37,522 nt of DNA from Neolecta irregularis DAH-3 (Eukaryota; Ascomycota; Neolectomycetes; Neolectales; Neolectaceae). Numbering within the stretch: position 1 is the stretch's first letter; the number at the start of each line of letters is the position of its first letter. Both the position numbers and the translations under genes were made by a program. The DNA lies in NCBI GenBank assembly GCA_001929475.1, contig LXFE01000586.1:1-37522 (forward strand). The letters run 5' to 3'. The notes under the pieces are model-generated. The model had not been told where the DNA came from. It saw only the letters and a list, made by a program, of their open reading frames with translations, and did not search any database. Of this stretch, positions 1-11,403 are shown in pieces.

Positions 1-1
1 C

Positions 2-265
2 GCTCTGGGTGTCACGGACGAGATTGACTTCTCCTTTGAGCTGCCGTGCTCCTCTTGCGGGTATCGCGTTCGATCGCTGGTCAATGGGATGGCCACTCCC
101 ATTGATAAGGGAGCGGCTAACATCCCTATTGAGCTGTCTAGCTCTACTTGCGGATGGAAAGGTCGATCTCGCTTTGAGGATGTCCTTGGTTCGTTTGCCG
201 GTGGCGGTGGTTATCCGTCTGTGGTGGCTGTGGGGGTTCCGGGGATCCCCACACTAATCAATTGA
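2..265 (+). other. 3' part of an unidentified reading frame
   Basis: An open frame enters from the left edge and stops at a TGA at 263-265. It is more GC-rich than the rest of the window. It holds two diverged copies of one segment, 36-60 and 129-153, spaced 93 nt (31 codons), encoding FELPCSSCG and IELSSSTCG. A glycine-rich stretch follows. I do not recognise a family. The stop codon is completed by the first base of the inverted-repeat element next door, so the frame may be truncated by that insertion. A second open frame on the same strand (9-257) is equally long, so the reading frame is uncertain. Confidence 0.25.
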
Positions 266-766
266 CACCTGGAAAACCGCGACACTACCACCACTCGCAG
301 TTGGCCACCTGTAAAACAGCCCATTATACATTTCACCACTACCTCACTGAGCATCTACAAAATGTAAGAGCTTTGCATAAATTTGAGTTCTCATTAAGAT
401 AATATTTCTTAAGCACAGTATTTCTTATTCCATACAGCTCATGGTACTTATTTTCCCCTAGAACCTAGAACCTTCTTATCACCCACTTGTTGCTTTGGCC
501 AATTGAGCAAGTTGCAGTATTGGGTTATCCATATCTCACTAAGAATCTTCTCATTTTTTGATTGGTTCTCAAGATAGTACTGGAATGCTTGGATAGAAGA
601 TTGGGTAAATATCTCCACTGGGTAGGGTGGCAGCAAAGAATCATGAATCTCAGCAACAGACATGATGGGTGGATTTGATAAAACTTTTGGGGTGGGCGTG
701 ATGTGGCTGATGGATTTTTAGTGGTGAAGCTGGTAGATTTTCCAAGTATCGCGGTTTTCCAGGTGT
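265..766. mobile_element. Short DNA-transposon-like element with 17-bp terminal inverted repeats
   Basis: The 17 bases at 265-281 (starting ACACCTGGAAAACCG) are the exact reverse complement of 750-766, which defines a 502-bp unit. A related motif, cacctgtaaaac, recurs inside the left end near 306-317. No clear target-site duplication flanks it: left flank ends caattg, right flank begins atcaga. It encodes one short frame (448-663, minus strand) that is too small for a transposase, so it would be a non-autonomous, MITE-like derivative. The superfamily cannot be assigned from the repeats alone. Confidence 0.6.
448..663 (-). CDS. Small frame inside the inverted-repeat element
   Basis: This is a 71-codon frame beginning MSVAEIHDSLLPPYP and ending GSRGK, wholly inside the 502-bp element and read from its right end inwards. 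It could be the remaining 5' part of a lost transposase gene or a chance frame. No conserved motif is visible. Codon use and the polar, aromatic-containing sequence are compatible with former coding sequence, but nothing shows that it is expressed. Confidence 0.25.
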   Translation of the reverse strand: MSVAEIHDSLLPPYPVEIFTQSSIQAFQYYLENQSKNEKILSEIWITQYCNLLNWPKQQVGDKKVLGSRGK

Positions 767-1319
767 ATCAGAACAATTGTTTTCTGTCTTAACGAATATT
801 ACTTGTATCTCTCTATCCACAAGTCTTCATGAAGACAATAATGTATACAAAGTACCAGTGTACACAAGTTACTTATCTTCAAGGAAAAAATCACTATAAT
901 TATTCAACATATAGATCCCCATTTCTCTAAAATACCAAAGAAAAAGAGGATACACGTGAAGAAACTTTTCACTCCCTAAAAGAATATGTACACCTCCCAC
1001 TCCGGTATAATTAATCGGGATCCTATGTCTCCTCATGTGATCAATGGTGTACTTGATATTTTCTATTTTGAGGGGAAAAGATGACTTAACTATAGGTAGG
1101 AGTGAAGATAAAGGCAGTTCGGGAAAAACGACCGCTCGGGTCCAGTTCTCGTTAGAACATCCAGAGACTAGTTCTATATTAATGGTATACTATATAGTAA
1201 CTACTTCTTGGTCTATATATTTTTCATGTACTAGTTTGGAAGAATAGAACCCCCTTCAGAATTACCTGCTCGAGTGACAGGTGAAGTCTTCCAACTCCAG
1301 CTATTCACAACTACCAATT
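767..1319. other. Non-coding stretch upstream of the aminopeptidase gene
   Basis: AT-rich sequence between the inverted-repeat element and the start codon at 1320. Short frames exist but none resembles a protein or carries plausible splice sites. It presumably contains the promoter and leader of the aminopeptidase gene. Confidence 0.5.
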
Positions 1320-4300
1320 ATGCTATCCGCCAAACAAAAAGAGAGACAAGTTCTGCCTACCAATGTTCGACCAAGTACTTCGGAGCCCAATTGAAGAATC
1401 CTGACTTTCTTAGGAAATTACAAATTAACTCTGAACCCCGATTTCAAAGCATTCGATTATGACGGAACTGTTGTCGTTACTCTTGATGTCAATGAGACTA
1501 CCAACACTATCAAATGCAACTCTACGGAAATTCAGATTCACAAAGTCAAGATTGAGCAGAATGGTCATACGTACGGCTTAACTCAATTGGTTCGATTCTG
1601 ATAGTATAGCCAAACTTCCAGCTCGATTACTTTTCTCGATGATGATCAGTCAGCCACATTCACCTTTGATGAAGCCCTCAAACCTGGCTGCGAAGCAAAA
1701 TTAACTATCAAATTCACGGGACAAGTATTCACATTGTTCATATGCATACGCGTTTTAACAATCCTTAGTTAAACGATAAGATGGCCGGTTTCTATCGATC
1801 AAGCTACATCGATAACGTCACTGGGGAGAAGAAATATCTCGCTACAACTCAAATGGAACCGACAGATTGTCGACGGGCATTGCCTTGTTTTGACGAACCT
1901 GCTCTGAAAGCGACCTTTGATGTATCTCTTATTTGTGATAAGAACCTTGTAGCACTTAGTAACATGGATGTCATTGAAGAAAAGGATTCTGAAATCGAAG
2001 GGAAGAAGATCACTACTTTCCGGACTACTCCGTTGATGAGTACATATGTATTGGCTTCAGTTAATAATGACTGACGACTTAGCTTCTGGCATTTATTGTT
2101 GGTGATCTCAAATATGTGGAAACCTTTACTTCTGGAGAGCATGGAAAACCAATTCCCGTTCGGGTTTATGCTACTGCAGGCTATGAAAAGCAATCTCGGT
2201 TTGCTCTTGATCTCGCTGCCAAGACTCTTGATTTCTTTTCTGAAATCTTCGGAATTGTATATCCTCTACCAAAATTGGATAACGTCGCAATTCCAGACTT
2301 CTCGTAACTCTCTAGAGATTGCTCGTGTGACTGTTTAGCGCTGGAGCCATGGAGAACTGGGGTTTAGTTACCTATCGAGTCGTTGATCTTCTTTATGATG
2401 AGGATAAAGCTTCTGCTGCCACTAAGCAGCGAGTGGCAGAGGTTGTTCAACATGAACTCGCCCATCAATGGTTCGGAAACCTTGTAACTATGGAGTTTTG
2501 GGACGGCCTTTGGCTGAACGAAGGATTTGCGACCTGGATGAGTTGGTTCAGTTGCAATAAGTTTTTTCCAGAGTGGCGGGTATGGGAGAGTTATGTGACA
2601 GATAACCTACAGCAAGCTTTGAGACTTGATGGTATGTGTTGTTGTGTATCAGGTTTTTACTTTACAGCACTGAGAAGTTCTCATCCCATACAGGCGGAAG
2701 TCTTTCGCGCAGACGAGATTAATCAGGCAGAGTCCTTGTGAATAAGCTCATTGCTTATTATTAGATTTTTGATGCGATCTCCTACTCCAAAGGATCATGC
2801 GCTATTCGAATGGTTTCCGTATATCTCGGCGAAGATGTCTTTCTTGCAGGTATCCGCAGATATCTCAAAAAACATGCATATGGAAATACCAAGACATCTG
2901 ATCTCTGGGATGCGCTTTCCTTGGAAAGCGGTAAGGATATCTCCAGAGTCATGAGTATCTGGACGATGAACGTTGGATTTCCAGTCATCACTGTCACTGA
3001 AGACTCAAACTCTATCAAACTTCGACAAACCCGATTCTTATCGACAGGAGATGTTAAAGAAGAAGATGACACAGTTCTATACTGGGTTCCTCTCGCAATG
3101 ATAAATAACGATACTTCAAGCCATCATATCGAGAGTTTCTCTGAGAAAGAAGTCACAATCCCTATATTAGACCTCGAATTCTACAAGTTGAATCTTGCTC
3201 ATAGCGGAATTTATCGAACCAATTATCCTCCAGAACGCCTCCAGAAGCTTGGGCAAGCTGGTAAGCGAGGCCTTTTGAATGCTGAAGATCGCGCTGGTCT
3301 CGTCGCTGATGCTGGGGCTCTATCAGCGAGTGGTCATTCGAACACTAGCTACTTTTTAAATCTCGTCTCCCAATGGACTGAGGAATCAGAATTCGTGTAC
3401 GTTGGTATCTAAACTTTTTCATGATATACTAGTGTTTGGGGAGAAATGCTCGCTCGAATTGGCGCAATTAAAGATGCGTGGGGTTTCCAATCTCCAGAGA
3501 TCGTTCGAGCACTAGAGAAACTGACAATTGCTCTGACTGGTCCGAAGGCCAAGTCTCTCGGATGGGAATTTTCAAAAGACGAAGACCATATCAGTGCACA
3601 ATTCAAAGCTCTACTGTTTGGTGTTTCTGGTATGGCAGGTGACCCGGAGATTGTCAAGGCTGCTCAGGATATGTTTGAAAAATTCGTTTCCGGCCAACAA
3701 TCTGCGATACATCCGAATATCAGAGGGTATTACTATCTCATCCTGTGGAATACTGACGTGATAGATCCGTGTATAGTATTGTTCTGAAGAATGGAGGGGA
3801 AAAGGAATGGAATGAAGTCCTTAATATCTACAAGAACCCTTCAAGCATCGATGAGAAAAACATAGCCCTCCGATCTTTGGGACAAACTCGAAAATTAGAA
3901 TTGATCAAGAAAACATTAGATCTTGCCTTGTCGGAAGATGTCCGGGAGCAAGATATCTATCTACCATTCCAAGGGTATCTTTTTGACCATCACAGTCTTT
4001 TGCACTAAACATCAAGTGTGCGATCCCATGCCAAGGGAATAAAACAACTTTGGGAGTTTGTACAGATCAAATGGGATACCATTGCTGGTCGACTTCCACC
4101 AGGCCTGTCCATGCTGTCGACAGTGGTTCAACTCTGTACTATAGGCTTCTGCAGCGATGACGCTATAAAAGACATCAAGGCATTTTTTTCCACTAAGAGT
4201 ACCAAGGGTTTCAATCAAGGGCTTCAGCAGAGTCTAGATAGTATCCAAGCGAAGGCCTCATGGGTTAAGCGAGACGGGGAGGACGTGCGAGCTTGGTTGC

Positions 4301-4326
4301 AGATGAAGGGCCACCTTGCCAACTGA
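1320..4326 (+). CDS. M1-family zinc aminopeptidase (puromycin-sensitive type, Ape2/Aap1-like)
   Basis: A zinc exopeptidase that removes N-terminal residues from peptides, probably cytosolic. The spliced protein is 874 aa, the usual length for fungal Ape2/Aap1. Visible in order: N-terminal segment [10 protein letters not shown], the substrate-binding GAMEN motif (residues about 278-282), zinc site HELAH (314-318) and the third zinc ligand Glu in LNEGFA (about 337). The C-terminal helical domain runs to the stop. Ten introns: 1375-1413, 1571-1609, 1725-1768, 2048-2082, 2304-2338, 2632-2667, 2727-2764, 3397-3432, 3727-3764 and 3975-4016 (35-44 nt). The seventh is GC-AG. Unspliced, the locus looks like a pseudogene. 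Spliced, it is exactly 875 codons with all key residues. The symbol is left blank because APE2 and AAP1 cannot be told apart here. Confidence 0.93.
2727..2764 (+). other. GC-AG intron in the aminopeptidase gene (38 nt)
   Basis: The exon ends ADEINQ and resumes IFDAISYS, which is contiguous in M1 aminopeptidases. The removed segment begins GCAGAG and ends ATTAG. No GT nearby restores this frame. It is the only GC intron here that does not begin GCATG. Confidence 0.75.
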
Positions 4327-4618
4327 TCGGCTTGCTGGTCGAAACGGCGGGTATGCTACCAGAGATGAGTGGTAGAAATAGTAGAGGTAGTTTATGCAAA
4401 TGATACTTATTCCTGATTATCGGTAGCCGGTGCTAGACAAGGCTTGGTGTGGTATTTCTGGTGGAACGCCTAATTACGTATGAGCACAAGTCCAATCGAA
4501 CATTTGTCGCGTTCGGATAGGATTGCCAACTTTGACTCGGGCTTTGATAGTTGGCAATCTTATATGACATCACCATCTTATATTTGCTTGCAATTAACCT
4601 CCGACACTCAAGCAGGCC

Positions 4619-5368
4619 ATGAATGAACCCCTTGACTCGGGCATAAAAGCCCATGACATCCGTGCTTTGCGCTTCCCTTGTATGATCCAGCTGAGCGGCC
4701 TTTCATTAGAAATAATCATCCATGTTCTAGGATGTATCGACCAAGTCGCATCCCTCCTTAAACTGCGATTACTAAATCGATTCTTCAATTCGGTAGTCGT
4801 ATCAAACGAATCAGTCCTCGCCGCGGCAATAATCTCGCGTTTGCCAGATCACCATGTCTACGCGATGAAATGCATGAAGCCTCAGGATCCAATTCTCCGG
4901 TACAGATATACCAATCGTCTTGTGTCGATAACCAAATCTATTGAAACAATCATGTCGCATTCATTCATTGCAAAGTCTATGTATCCGGGCCTAGCAGAGA
5001 AACTTTACGCTGTTGGAGAGGAGCTTCTTCTGTTCTCAAAGTGCGAGGCACTTCCCCGCCGTATCAATGCCAGTCAAGATATAGACGATCCAGATGGCGA
5101 AATGTTTCGTCTGATATCCCACGCAATGAAGATTACGTTCACCACATTTAAAGATTATACTTGGACGTCTATGGACATAGCCACTATTTTCCTTGAGGGG
5201 CCGGAGCTTTGGGCTCGGATACTTGGCGGAGAAATTAATGAAGATGAGTTGAGGCAGGAACTAGGAAAGAGTAGGGGCAGTATTAGAGGAATCCGGGCGA
5301 TACGGTCCATATGGCCGTATCTTGGCTTCCAAACGGTGTTTGAAATAGTGGGAGTTGCAGCGGCCTAG
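4619..5368 (+). CDS. F-box-like protein of unknown target
   Basis: Uninterrupted frame of 249 aa. Residues about 24-60 (LSLEIIIHVLGCIDQVASLL, then KLRLLNRFFNSVV) resemble an F-box: a leucine/proline-poor start, a hydrophobic helix and a conserved-looking LRLLNRFF end. F-box proteins link substrates to the Skp1-Cullin ubiquitin ligase. The remainder has no repeats or domains I recognise. It is the only multi-hundred-codon gene here without an intron. It lies 292 bp after the aminopeptidase stop on the same strand. It could alternatively be a lineage-specific protein with only a chance F-box match. Confidence 0.65.
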   Translation: MNEPLDSGIKAHDIRALRFPCMIQLSGLSLEIIIHVLGCIDQVASLLKLRLLNRFFNSVVVSNESVLAAAIISRLPDHHVYAMKCMKPQDPILRYRYTNRLVSITKSIETIMSHSFIAKSMYPGLAEKLYAVGEELLLFSKCEALPRRINASQDIDDPDGEMFRLISHAMKITFTTFKDYTWTSMDIATIFLEGPELWARILGGEINEDELRQELGKSRGSIRGIRAIRSIWPYLGFQTVFEIVGVAAA

Positions 5369-5852
5369 GTGTCAATGTATGGTTCATAATCTTCAAAAAA
5401 CTAAGTACTGAATTAGAATCCACATTGTGTAATTACAACGAGATCGGCTATCGAGGACATTCTCGTTGAATTAATGTCGGCTCTTATCGAGGGTGTTCTT
5501 GAATTCTGACTAATGGCTTCCACTCTGAAACTTTTGCCCGTGGTTTCATTCCAAGGCGTTATCATTTCTTTGGGAGAGGAGCCTTATATCATAATGAGGT
5601 CATCTGTTTGTAGCTTTAGAGAAAACATGGCCGATCGGACGTTTCGAGTGTCAAGTTGACCCCGAATATTTAACTGAGAGCTAAAAAAAAGAACCCAAGG
5701 TTACACCGCTCCCCATTTGCACCTAAGAACAACTTAGAATTTGTACGAGCAGGGGATGTGACGAATGGAACCACGCATCATAAAGCAGTAAGAAAAAAAT
5801 ACACCAGTGTGCATCTTTGAACAAAATCAGCATGGATCAGAGAGTTTCCATT
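5369..5852. other. Intergenic region with no recognisable feature
   Basis: AT-rich sequence after the F-box-like gene. I find no gene, tRNA or repeat in it. Confidence 0.5.
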
Positions 5853-6184
5853 TTAGATCGTTGTTTCTGGAATGACGCTGATAATGCCACGAGCGAGGAT
5901 AGTTGTAATCTCTGCAGCGTCATCGTTTATTAGGAAATCTCTGCTAATTTCACACCCGACTTGCAGATTCGGCTCGAGGCCTTGGAATTCACACCCAAAA
6001 TGGATATCCGGCAGGCGAGAATGAGGCTGAATCGAATTAAGTGTCGGGGTCCCGCAAGATAAGGAAGGAATGACTATTGCACCAATAAACCGACTTTTGC
6101 AATCGAGATGTATTGAGATTGAATCATAATGATTTTATTTACTCACTATCGTTCAGATTTACGATTCAAAGGCGCCTTGTCGGT
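5853..6184 (-). other. Coding-like frame continuing in phase after the MRI1 stop
   Basis: Directly after the MRI1 TAG the same frame stays open for 12 codons (TDKAPLNRKSER) and reaches a strong 5' splice site, GTGAGT. Removing a 53-nt segment ending GCAAAAG leads, still in phase, into about 80 further codons (YRFIGAIVIPSLSCG and onward to VIPETTI) with a stop at 5853. The composition looks like real protein, but no family is recognised and no ATG starts it. It could be an exon of an unidentified gene, a remnant, or a readthrough extension of MRI1. Confidence 0.3.
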
Positions 6185-7357
6185 CTAAATTTTACACTCC
6201 GTCATATCGAAGCACTTCGAGGCTTTTCTTTCAATGACCCCATTTTCAGTAACGATCGCGTCGATATATTCAGCAGGCGTAACATCGAATGAAGGATTCC
6301 ATGTTGCAATGCCTGGTGTAGCAATGTGAACAGTCTTAATTTCATTTGTATCAACTTTACCATCTTTTAATACCGGCCCGCGAAAGGTAACAACTTCTTC
6401 TCCTTTCCGTTCTTCTATCTCGATATCTTTTCCAGTGTCAGTCGTAAGATCAACCGTGGTAAGGGGAGCAGCAACGATGAATTTAATTCCATGATGTTTT
6501 GCAAGAATAGAAAGCTGATAAGTTCCAATTTTATTTGCGGTATCTCCGTTCTTGACAATTCGGTCTGCTCCTACGATAACGGCAGTAATATCATGTTGGC
6601 ATAACAATGAAGCAACCATAGAATCTGTAATAAGTGTACTCGGTATTCCTTCGTGTACCAGTTCATATGCGGTCAATCGTGAACCCTGGTTGTAGGGTCT
6701 AGTCTCGGTACAATATGCCCTAGACAATCGTCCGAGTTTGTGAAGTGAGCGAATAACCCCGAGAGCAGTACCATATCCAGCCGTAGCCAGCGACCTGTCC
6801 TTCAGCCGAGCTCTATTGCGAATCTTACCCTGTGTTACAATGAGTCAGTACTGCGATTTTCTTATCAGATGGTAGATCTTTTAGTAACCACTCTGCACCT
6901 CGGTCTCCAATGGCCGTATTGTCCCGAACATCATCCAATAGCATCTTTTCGGCAGCGCCTAAATATGCCTTTCGTTTCCCTTCAGATGTTTGGCAAACAA
7001 GATTCGTTAGTCGGCGTGCAGCTTCCGAGAGATTAACTGCCGTCGGCCTCGCCCGGACCAAATAATTTAATTTCTTTATAATAAACCTTTCAGTTTCCTC
7101 CTCTGATAGAGGTTCTAGAGTTGAGAGCTCGACAGCCAATGATAGAGCTGCTACAATTGCGATTGCAGGCGCGCCACGGACAGTCATGGACCGGATCGCA
7201 TGGAAGCCATCTTGAGCATTTAGGATCTATAGAATTAAGATTTCAGAGACACTTGGAGACATAAATCCACGTATACCGACTCATGCGGGAGTATGAGCTG
7301 ATCCAGGATACGGAGATGACCTGGGGTGTATTTTATTGCCTGCAATGAAGCGCACAT
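6185..7357 (-). CDS. MRI1: Methylthioribose-1-phosphate isomerase
   Basis: Converts methylthioribose-1-phosphate to methylthioribulose-1-phosphate in the methionine salvage pathway, in the cytosol. Family motifs are clear: [15 protein letters not shown] near the N-terminus, [19 protein letters not shown] around the catalytic cysteine, [31 protein letters not shown], and [19 protein letters not shown] near the end. The start [10 protein letters not shown] fits the family. Two introns are needed. The 3' one is certain, 34 nt (GTAAGA to GGACAG) and joins NTG to SLATAGYG. The 5' one after HESVY is 44 or 50 nt depending on which GT is used, and both keep frame. The protein is about 362-364 aa. Confidence 0.93.
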
Positions 7358-7769
7358 GGTTACTTGATACAACAAAATTCTGGCAACGCACGCGACGAAT
7401 GTAGCCCAATATTCTCAAAATTTAAGAATGCGCCCAGAGCTATCATACCTACTCGTGCACCTTGTGGAATAAAGCAAGAGGAAATGGAACCAAAGAAGGG
7501 CTCAGTCTATATATCATATATACAAGAATAACCTATTCACGTCGCCAGTGTTGTGGATGGGCCAAAGCCAACGGGCTCTACACGTGGCCAGATCGCGATT
7601 GGACCAAAGAATCAAGCTCTATAGCCTGCCGTCGTACTTGGGGGCTTCCACTTGCACAAAATATTAGAGTGTTCAAGCTCGAATATTGTATACTGAAGTT
7701 ATAATCAATTATAATTACAAAAGGACCTTACACCAAGTGTCCCTTCCATAGCCATAAACATGTTCGTTC
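7358..7769. other. Intergenic region between MRI1 and the TBC gene
   Basis: Holds the MRI1 promoter and the 3' flank of the TBC gene. One short plus-strand frame at 7462-7704 has no protein-like features. Nothing else is recognisable. Confidence 0.5.
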
Positions 7770-9886
7770 CTAACTTTCAGTCAGTCTTTGAAATTTCTCT
7801 TCTTCGGCATCATCCTCTCCAATTTCAAAAGAACTACGAATATCCTTTACATCGTCCAAATCAGCACGTTGTGGTATCAAGCTTGGTGAAAGGATCTGGC
7901 CCATCTTTCTCATCAATCCTGCTCCGCTACCCTTGATGTTTGCTAGGTGCGATGTAGGAGGCGCTTCCGACAATACAACAGTCGGAGAAGCTATCGGCGA
8001 ATCCGTTCTTGTCCATGAACGAGAAAAGAAACCCCTGGACGATGACAAAGATGTGCATATGTCCTCGGAAGAACTGTTCGGAGTTCCTGATTTCTGTCGG
8101 AATCGAGAGAACAAATTCGTTGCAGACTCTCGCAGATTGTCGGACTTGGGGCTCATAGCAGCTTCCGAGGAGTTAGCAGACCAAGTACCGTTTGATGCTT
8201 TTATATTGATATTTTTTAAGAAGGCTGCTTTGGAACGGATCGTATTGAGAGAGGTGCGGAAACCATGCTCTTCGTTGCTCTGGTATGGTTTAAATGAAGA
8301 GCGTATGATATCTAGCAACGCTTTGGACCCAGACAATCGGTAATCTCGAAGAATATAAGATTTCGCAAGAATGGGGCCAATATCGGATAATGGGTAGCAT
8401 TGAAGCATTTTCACGATTTCGGCGAAATTGAGTTGCAGAAGGTCATCTCGAATACATCTATACTCCATCAGAATTCAACTTGCAGAAAGAAGCAAAACAG
8501 CAGCATTGCACAGCAATAATCGTGGAGAAAATGAAATCCCCCGCTTTGGACTTTCATTGAATCAACATTAGTCATGGTTTGCCGAAATATATCGTAATCC
8601 GCAAATACTGAATCCCATATTCTTATCACACTAGGTAAAGAAAATTCCTGGCAGATCATGCATGTAAACCAGCGCAATGCAAAGTATGTTGGATGCACTT
8701 GATTTGAATCCTTTCATGTAAGCGTCTTCAAGATCAAAAATATACTAAGTGATCGGACAATTCTGGATCAACTGTCTTCATATGTTCCATAAATCTCCCC
8801 ACAATCGCGCCAATTCCTTGATCCTCGTCGAAATCGGAAGTTCTGATAAAAACTTCTCTGATTTCGGACATCACACTGCTGAAACACCAAAAAGTATCTG
8901 GTTCGGCACCAACTTCCCCACTTTGAGCAAGAACCTTTCGTCAAATTAATTTTGGACGGCTCCTCACATAGTACAACGGACCAATAATTTCGTTCATGCC
9001 TTGACAATATCCAATTCCGGGATTTAGTTTTGCATAGAGAAACAAGATGCGCTCGACCACTTCCCAATGATAATCATCAATTTGAGGGTCGTCTACATCA
9101 GTTTTGCTTATTATTGATTTGGAAGAGGAATTTTGACGATAATCAGATCCAAAATTTCGATTAAGATGTTGTATTCTACGAAAGAGCGATCGTCTAGTAT
9201 TAATAGGTCTGACATCCAAAGGAGGAGAAGAAATCCTCGAGGATAGCGGCGAAGTGCTATGCCGTTCCCCTGAACTCGGGGCTTGTGAATCTGATACGGC
9301 AGAAGTATGGTTGTTTTTCATTTCAGGCTGACCGATTGAAAGTTGATCCATTGACAATCGGCCAAAGACATCATCCATGCTAGACCTGGATTCTTCCTCT
9401 AGCACATTGTATGTCGCAGTTAATACAGGTGATAGCGGACTTAGAGGATCTCGACGGACCAGCTGTTGGAAAAAGGCAATGTCGGGCAATGTTCTCTTTA
9501 TATCTTTATCAATTTGTTCCAGAGTGTTATTATCTTCAAAAAATATCCCCCATTTCGAGCTAGCAGAGGAATTAAGCGGGTGATCTTGTGGATCGCCGTC
9601 TGGATCTTGGAGAAGATCTCGTAGATAATCATAATACGCATCGCGCTTTGAAGTGAGCGTCGCATTCCATTGATCTTTCTCTAGAGGTATATATCCAAGT
9701 AACAACTTCCAAGTTAGAGGACGAAGATTATCATCTGGGATTCCTACAAAGCATCAGCCAGTATTTCTGGGCAAGGATCACCAGACCTCGTAGACTCAAT
9801 TCTCGAAGCTGCGATAAATCAACGATCACTGCCCCTGACGATCCCAGAAGCCGCCTCAGCTTCGATAATCGCTCTTTATAGTCCAT
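7770..9886 (-). CDS. TBC-domain Rab GTPase-activating protein (TBC1D13-like)
   Basis: Stimulates GTP hydrolysis by a Rab GTPase in membrane traffic. The spliced product is 654 aa. The N-terminus is MDYKERLSKLRRLLG. The TBC domain shows RPLTWKLLLGYIP, the arginine-finger motif IDKDIKRTLPDIAFF, the glutamine-finger motif GIGYCQGMNEI, DTFWCFS and FALRWFTCMICQEF, so both catalytic fingers are present. A serine-rich linker separates the fingers, as in fungal TBC1D13 homologues. Four introns: 43, 33, 35 and 41 nt. The last one (GTTTTG to GTATAG) joins CCAML and LCIRDDLL and removes an apparent frameshift. The serine-rich C-terminal tail is unrecognised. Confidence 0.9.
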
Positions 9887-10142
9887 TCAAGGCGTCCTAG
9901 CTGAGGCGGAACTTCCCCCTGGTTATTGGAGGAGTACGAGTAGGATCAAGCGAAAATGGGGATCGAAGATTATAGTCGCCTCAAGGGTGAAGTCGAACAA
10001 ACTACCACGGGACCTATTCGCCTATCAAGTTCTTGCGATAACACGAGTCAGCATCAACTGTCCAAACTCCGAGACTTCATTTCAAGATCCTAGATAATTC
10101 TGAATGGCAGTGGCACAGTGACGGTGCTTTTGTAATAATTAT
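9887..10142. promoter_or_regulatory. Divergent promoter region, TBC gene and ATG5
   Basis: 256 bp separate the start codons of the TBC gene (minus) and ATG5 (plus), so both promoters must lie here or overlap upstream transcribed sequence. No specific factor site is claimed. Confidence 0.5.
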
Positions 10143-11204
10143 ATCTGCTTTTTCGACTGCACTATGAGTATCGACAATCTCAGATTAATTGTGTGGGATG
10201 GCATTATACCAGTACGGATAATTCTTGACCCAGAGGAGAGTCGAGTATATGATCAGGCCAACGCTTATTACGTATTTCGTCGAATTTGAGTTTGGACGGG
10301 AATGCTAAGGATTTAGTTAGCCGTACCCCGCGTCAGTTATCTCTCTCTATATAACAAATCAATCATCAATTTCTTCTGGGAATATCTTCTTGAACCAGAA
10401 GCAGCAACAGATATAAACCTATGGTTTGAATTTGAAAATGCACCTCTCAAATGGTAATGTTATACGATCAAAGGTGTTAAATTCTAGGCATTGGCCAATC
10501 GGCCTTTTGTATGATCTTCATAGTGGATTCAACCCGGAAAGGCCAGGATCTGAGCCAAAGATCCCATTCACTTTGATACTGCATTTCAAAGATTATCCTA
10601 CAGCTCATTTGCCGCTTCGACATACATCATTTGCTATCTACGATGCATTTATGAATTTAGTAAAAGAGGTTTGCGTCTAATTAATCAAACTTTTCCTCAT
10701 GCGCTAAGGCAGACTTTATGAGAAACGGAAATGCGAAAGGTGTCCTGTCATTATCGAAAGAGATGTCAAATCAGCTTTGGGAAGGATTATCCAAGCGTAT
10801 GTAACTTTGGAGATATCTTATCTAAGCAATGACAGATGAATACGATCAATATTATTCTGTTGCTTCTCGTATTTTCACATATGACGCCGAAACGAGGGTA
10901 TTACCGGTAAGGATATATTTGCCCTCTGGAGCACCAGTGGTTCAGAAGATTATCAATAGCGGGAAGGGTATTTCACTGCTAGTACACTGTCTGTTGACAT
11001 GCAGAAGAAACAATTGGGACGATGTTGCATGTTACTCTTCCAGCTCTATTCCCATCGAGGAAAAGTTTATTCTTTGCCAAGCCTATGATCCATGGCATAA
11101 TTTTGGATTTAGACATGCCTCTATTAGAAGTAGGAAGCCAATTGGCATACCCAGATGGTTGGATGCATATTGTGATACTTATGAAAGAGAAAAATAAGGG
11201 TTGA
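10143..11204 (+). CDS. ATG5: Autophagy protein 5
   Basis: Atg5 is conjugated to Atg12 and, with Atg16, promotes lipidation of Atg8 on the forming autophagosome. The product is 288 aa, the normal fungal size. Recognisable segments: VWDGIIPVRI at the N-terminus, WPIGLLYDL, the helix around the Atg12 acceptor lysine (LVKEADFMRNGNAK, acceptor probably Lys141), LPVRIYLP, and DGWMHIVILM at the end. Five introns: 10272-10316 (45 nt), 10454-10487 (34), 10669-10708 (40), 10797-10835 (39) and 10968-11004 (37). The summed exons give exactly 289 codons. No single open frame covers more than a third of it. Confidence 0.94.
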
Positions 11205-11403
11205 TCTGAGAATATCTCAACGAAACTCGACATATTCTGAAGAGCATTGGGTTCCCTAAGTTTGGTAGCCGACTACAACAATGATTCTTGACCTTTATTT
11301 ATTCAGTAAACTACTTGAACTCATTCTTGGCCATGATGGGATTAACAGTATATCAGTACACAAAATTCCTATCGTTATTCTTCAGTATCAATGTATGCAT
11401 CCC

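Noticed and set aside
1320-4326. Aminopeptidase locus as a pseudogene with many frameshifts
   Set aside because: Every break coincides with a 35-44 nt segment bounded by GT or GC and AG. Removing them leaves exactly 875 codons with all zinc and substrate-binding residues.
6775-6834. In-frame insertion between HCNTG and SLATAGYG in MRI1
   Set aside because: The 34-nt GT-AG segment contains the frame break and is best read as an intron, since the flanking motif is contiguous in homologues.
7933-8343. Plus-strand frame of 136 codons
   Set aside because: Antisense shadow of the TBC gene C-terminal exon.
8463-8512. Frameshift in the TBC gene between CCAML and IRDDLL
   Set aside because: A 41-nt intron beginning GTTTTG and ending GTATAG joins them in frame and gives a 655-codon gene.
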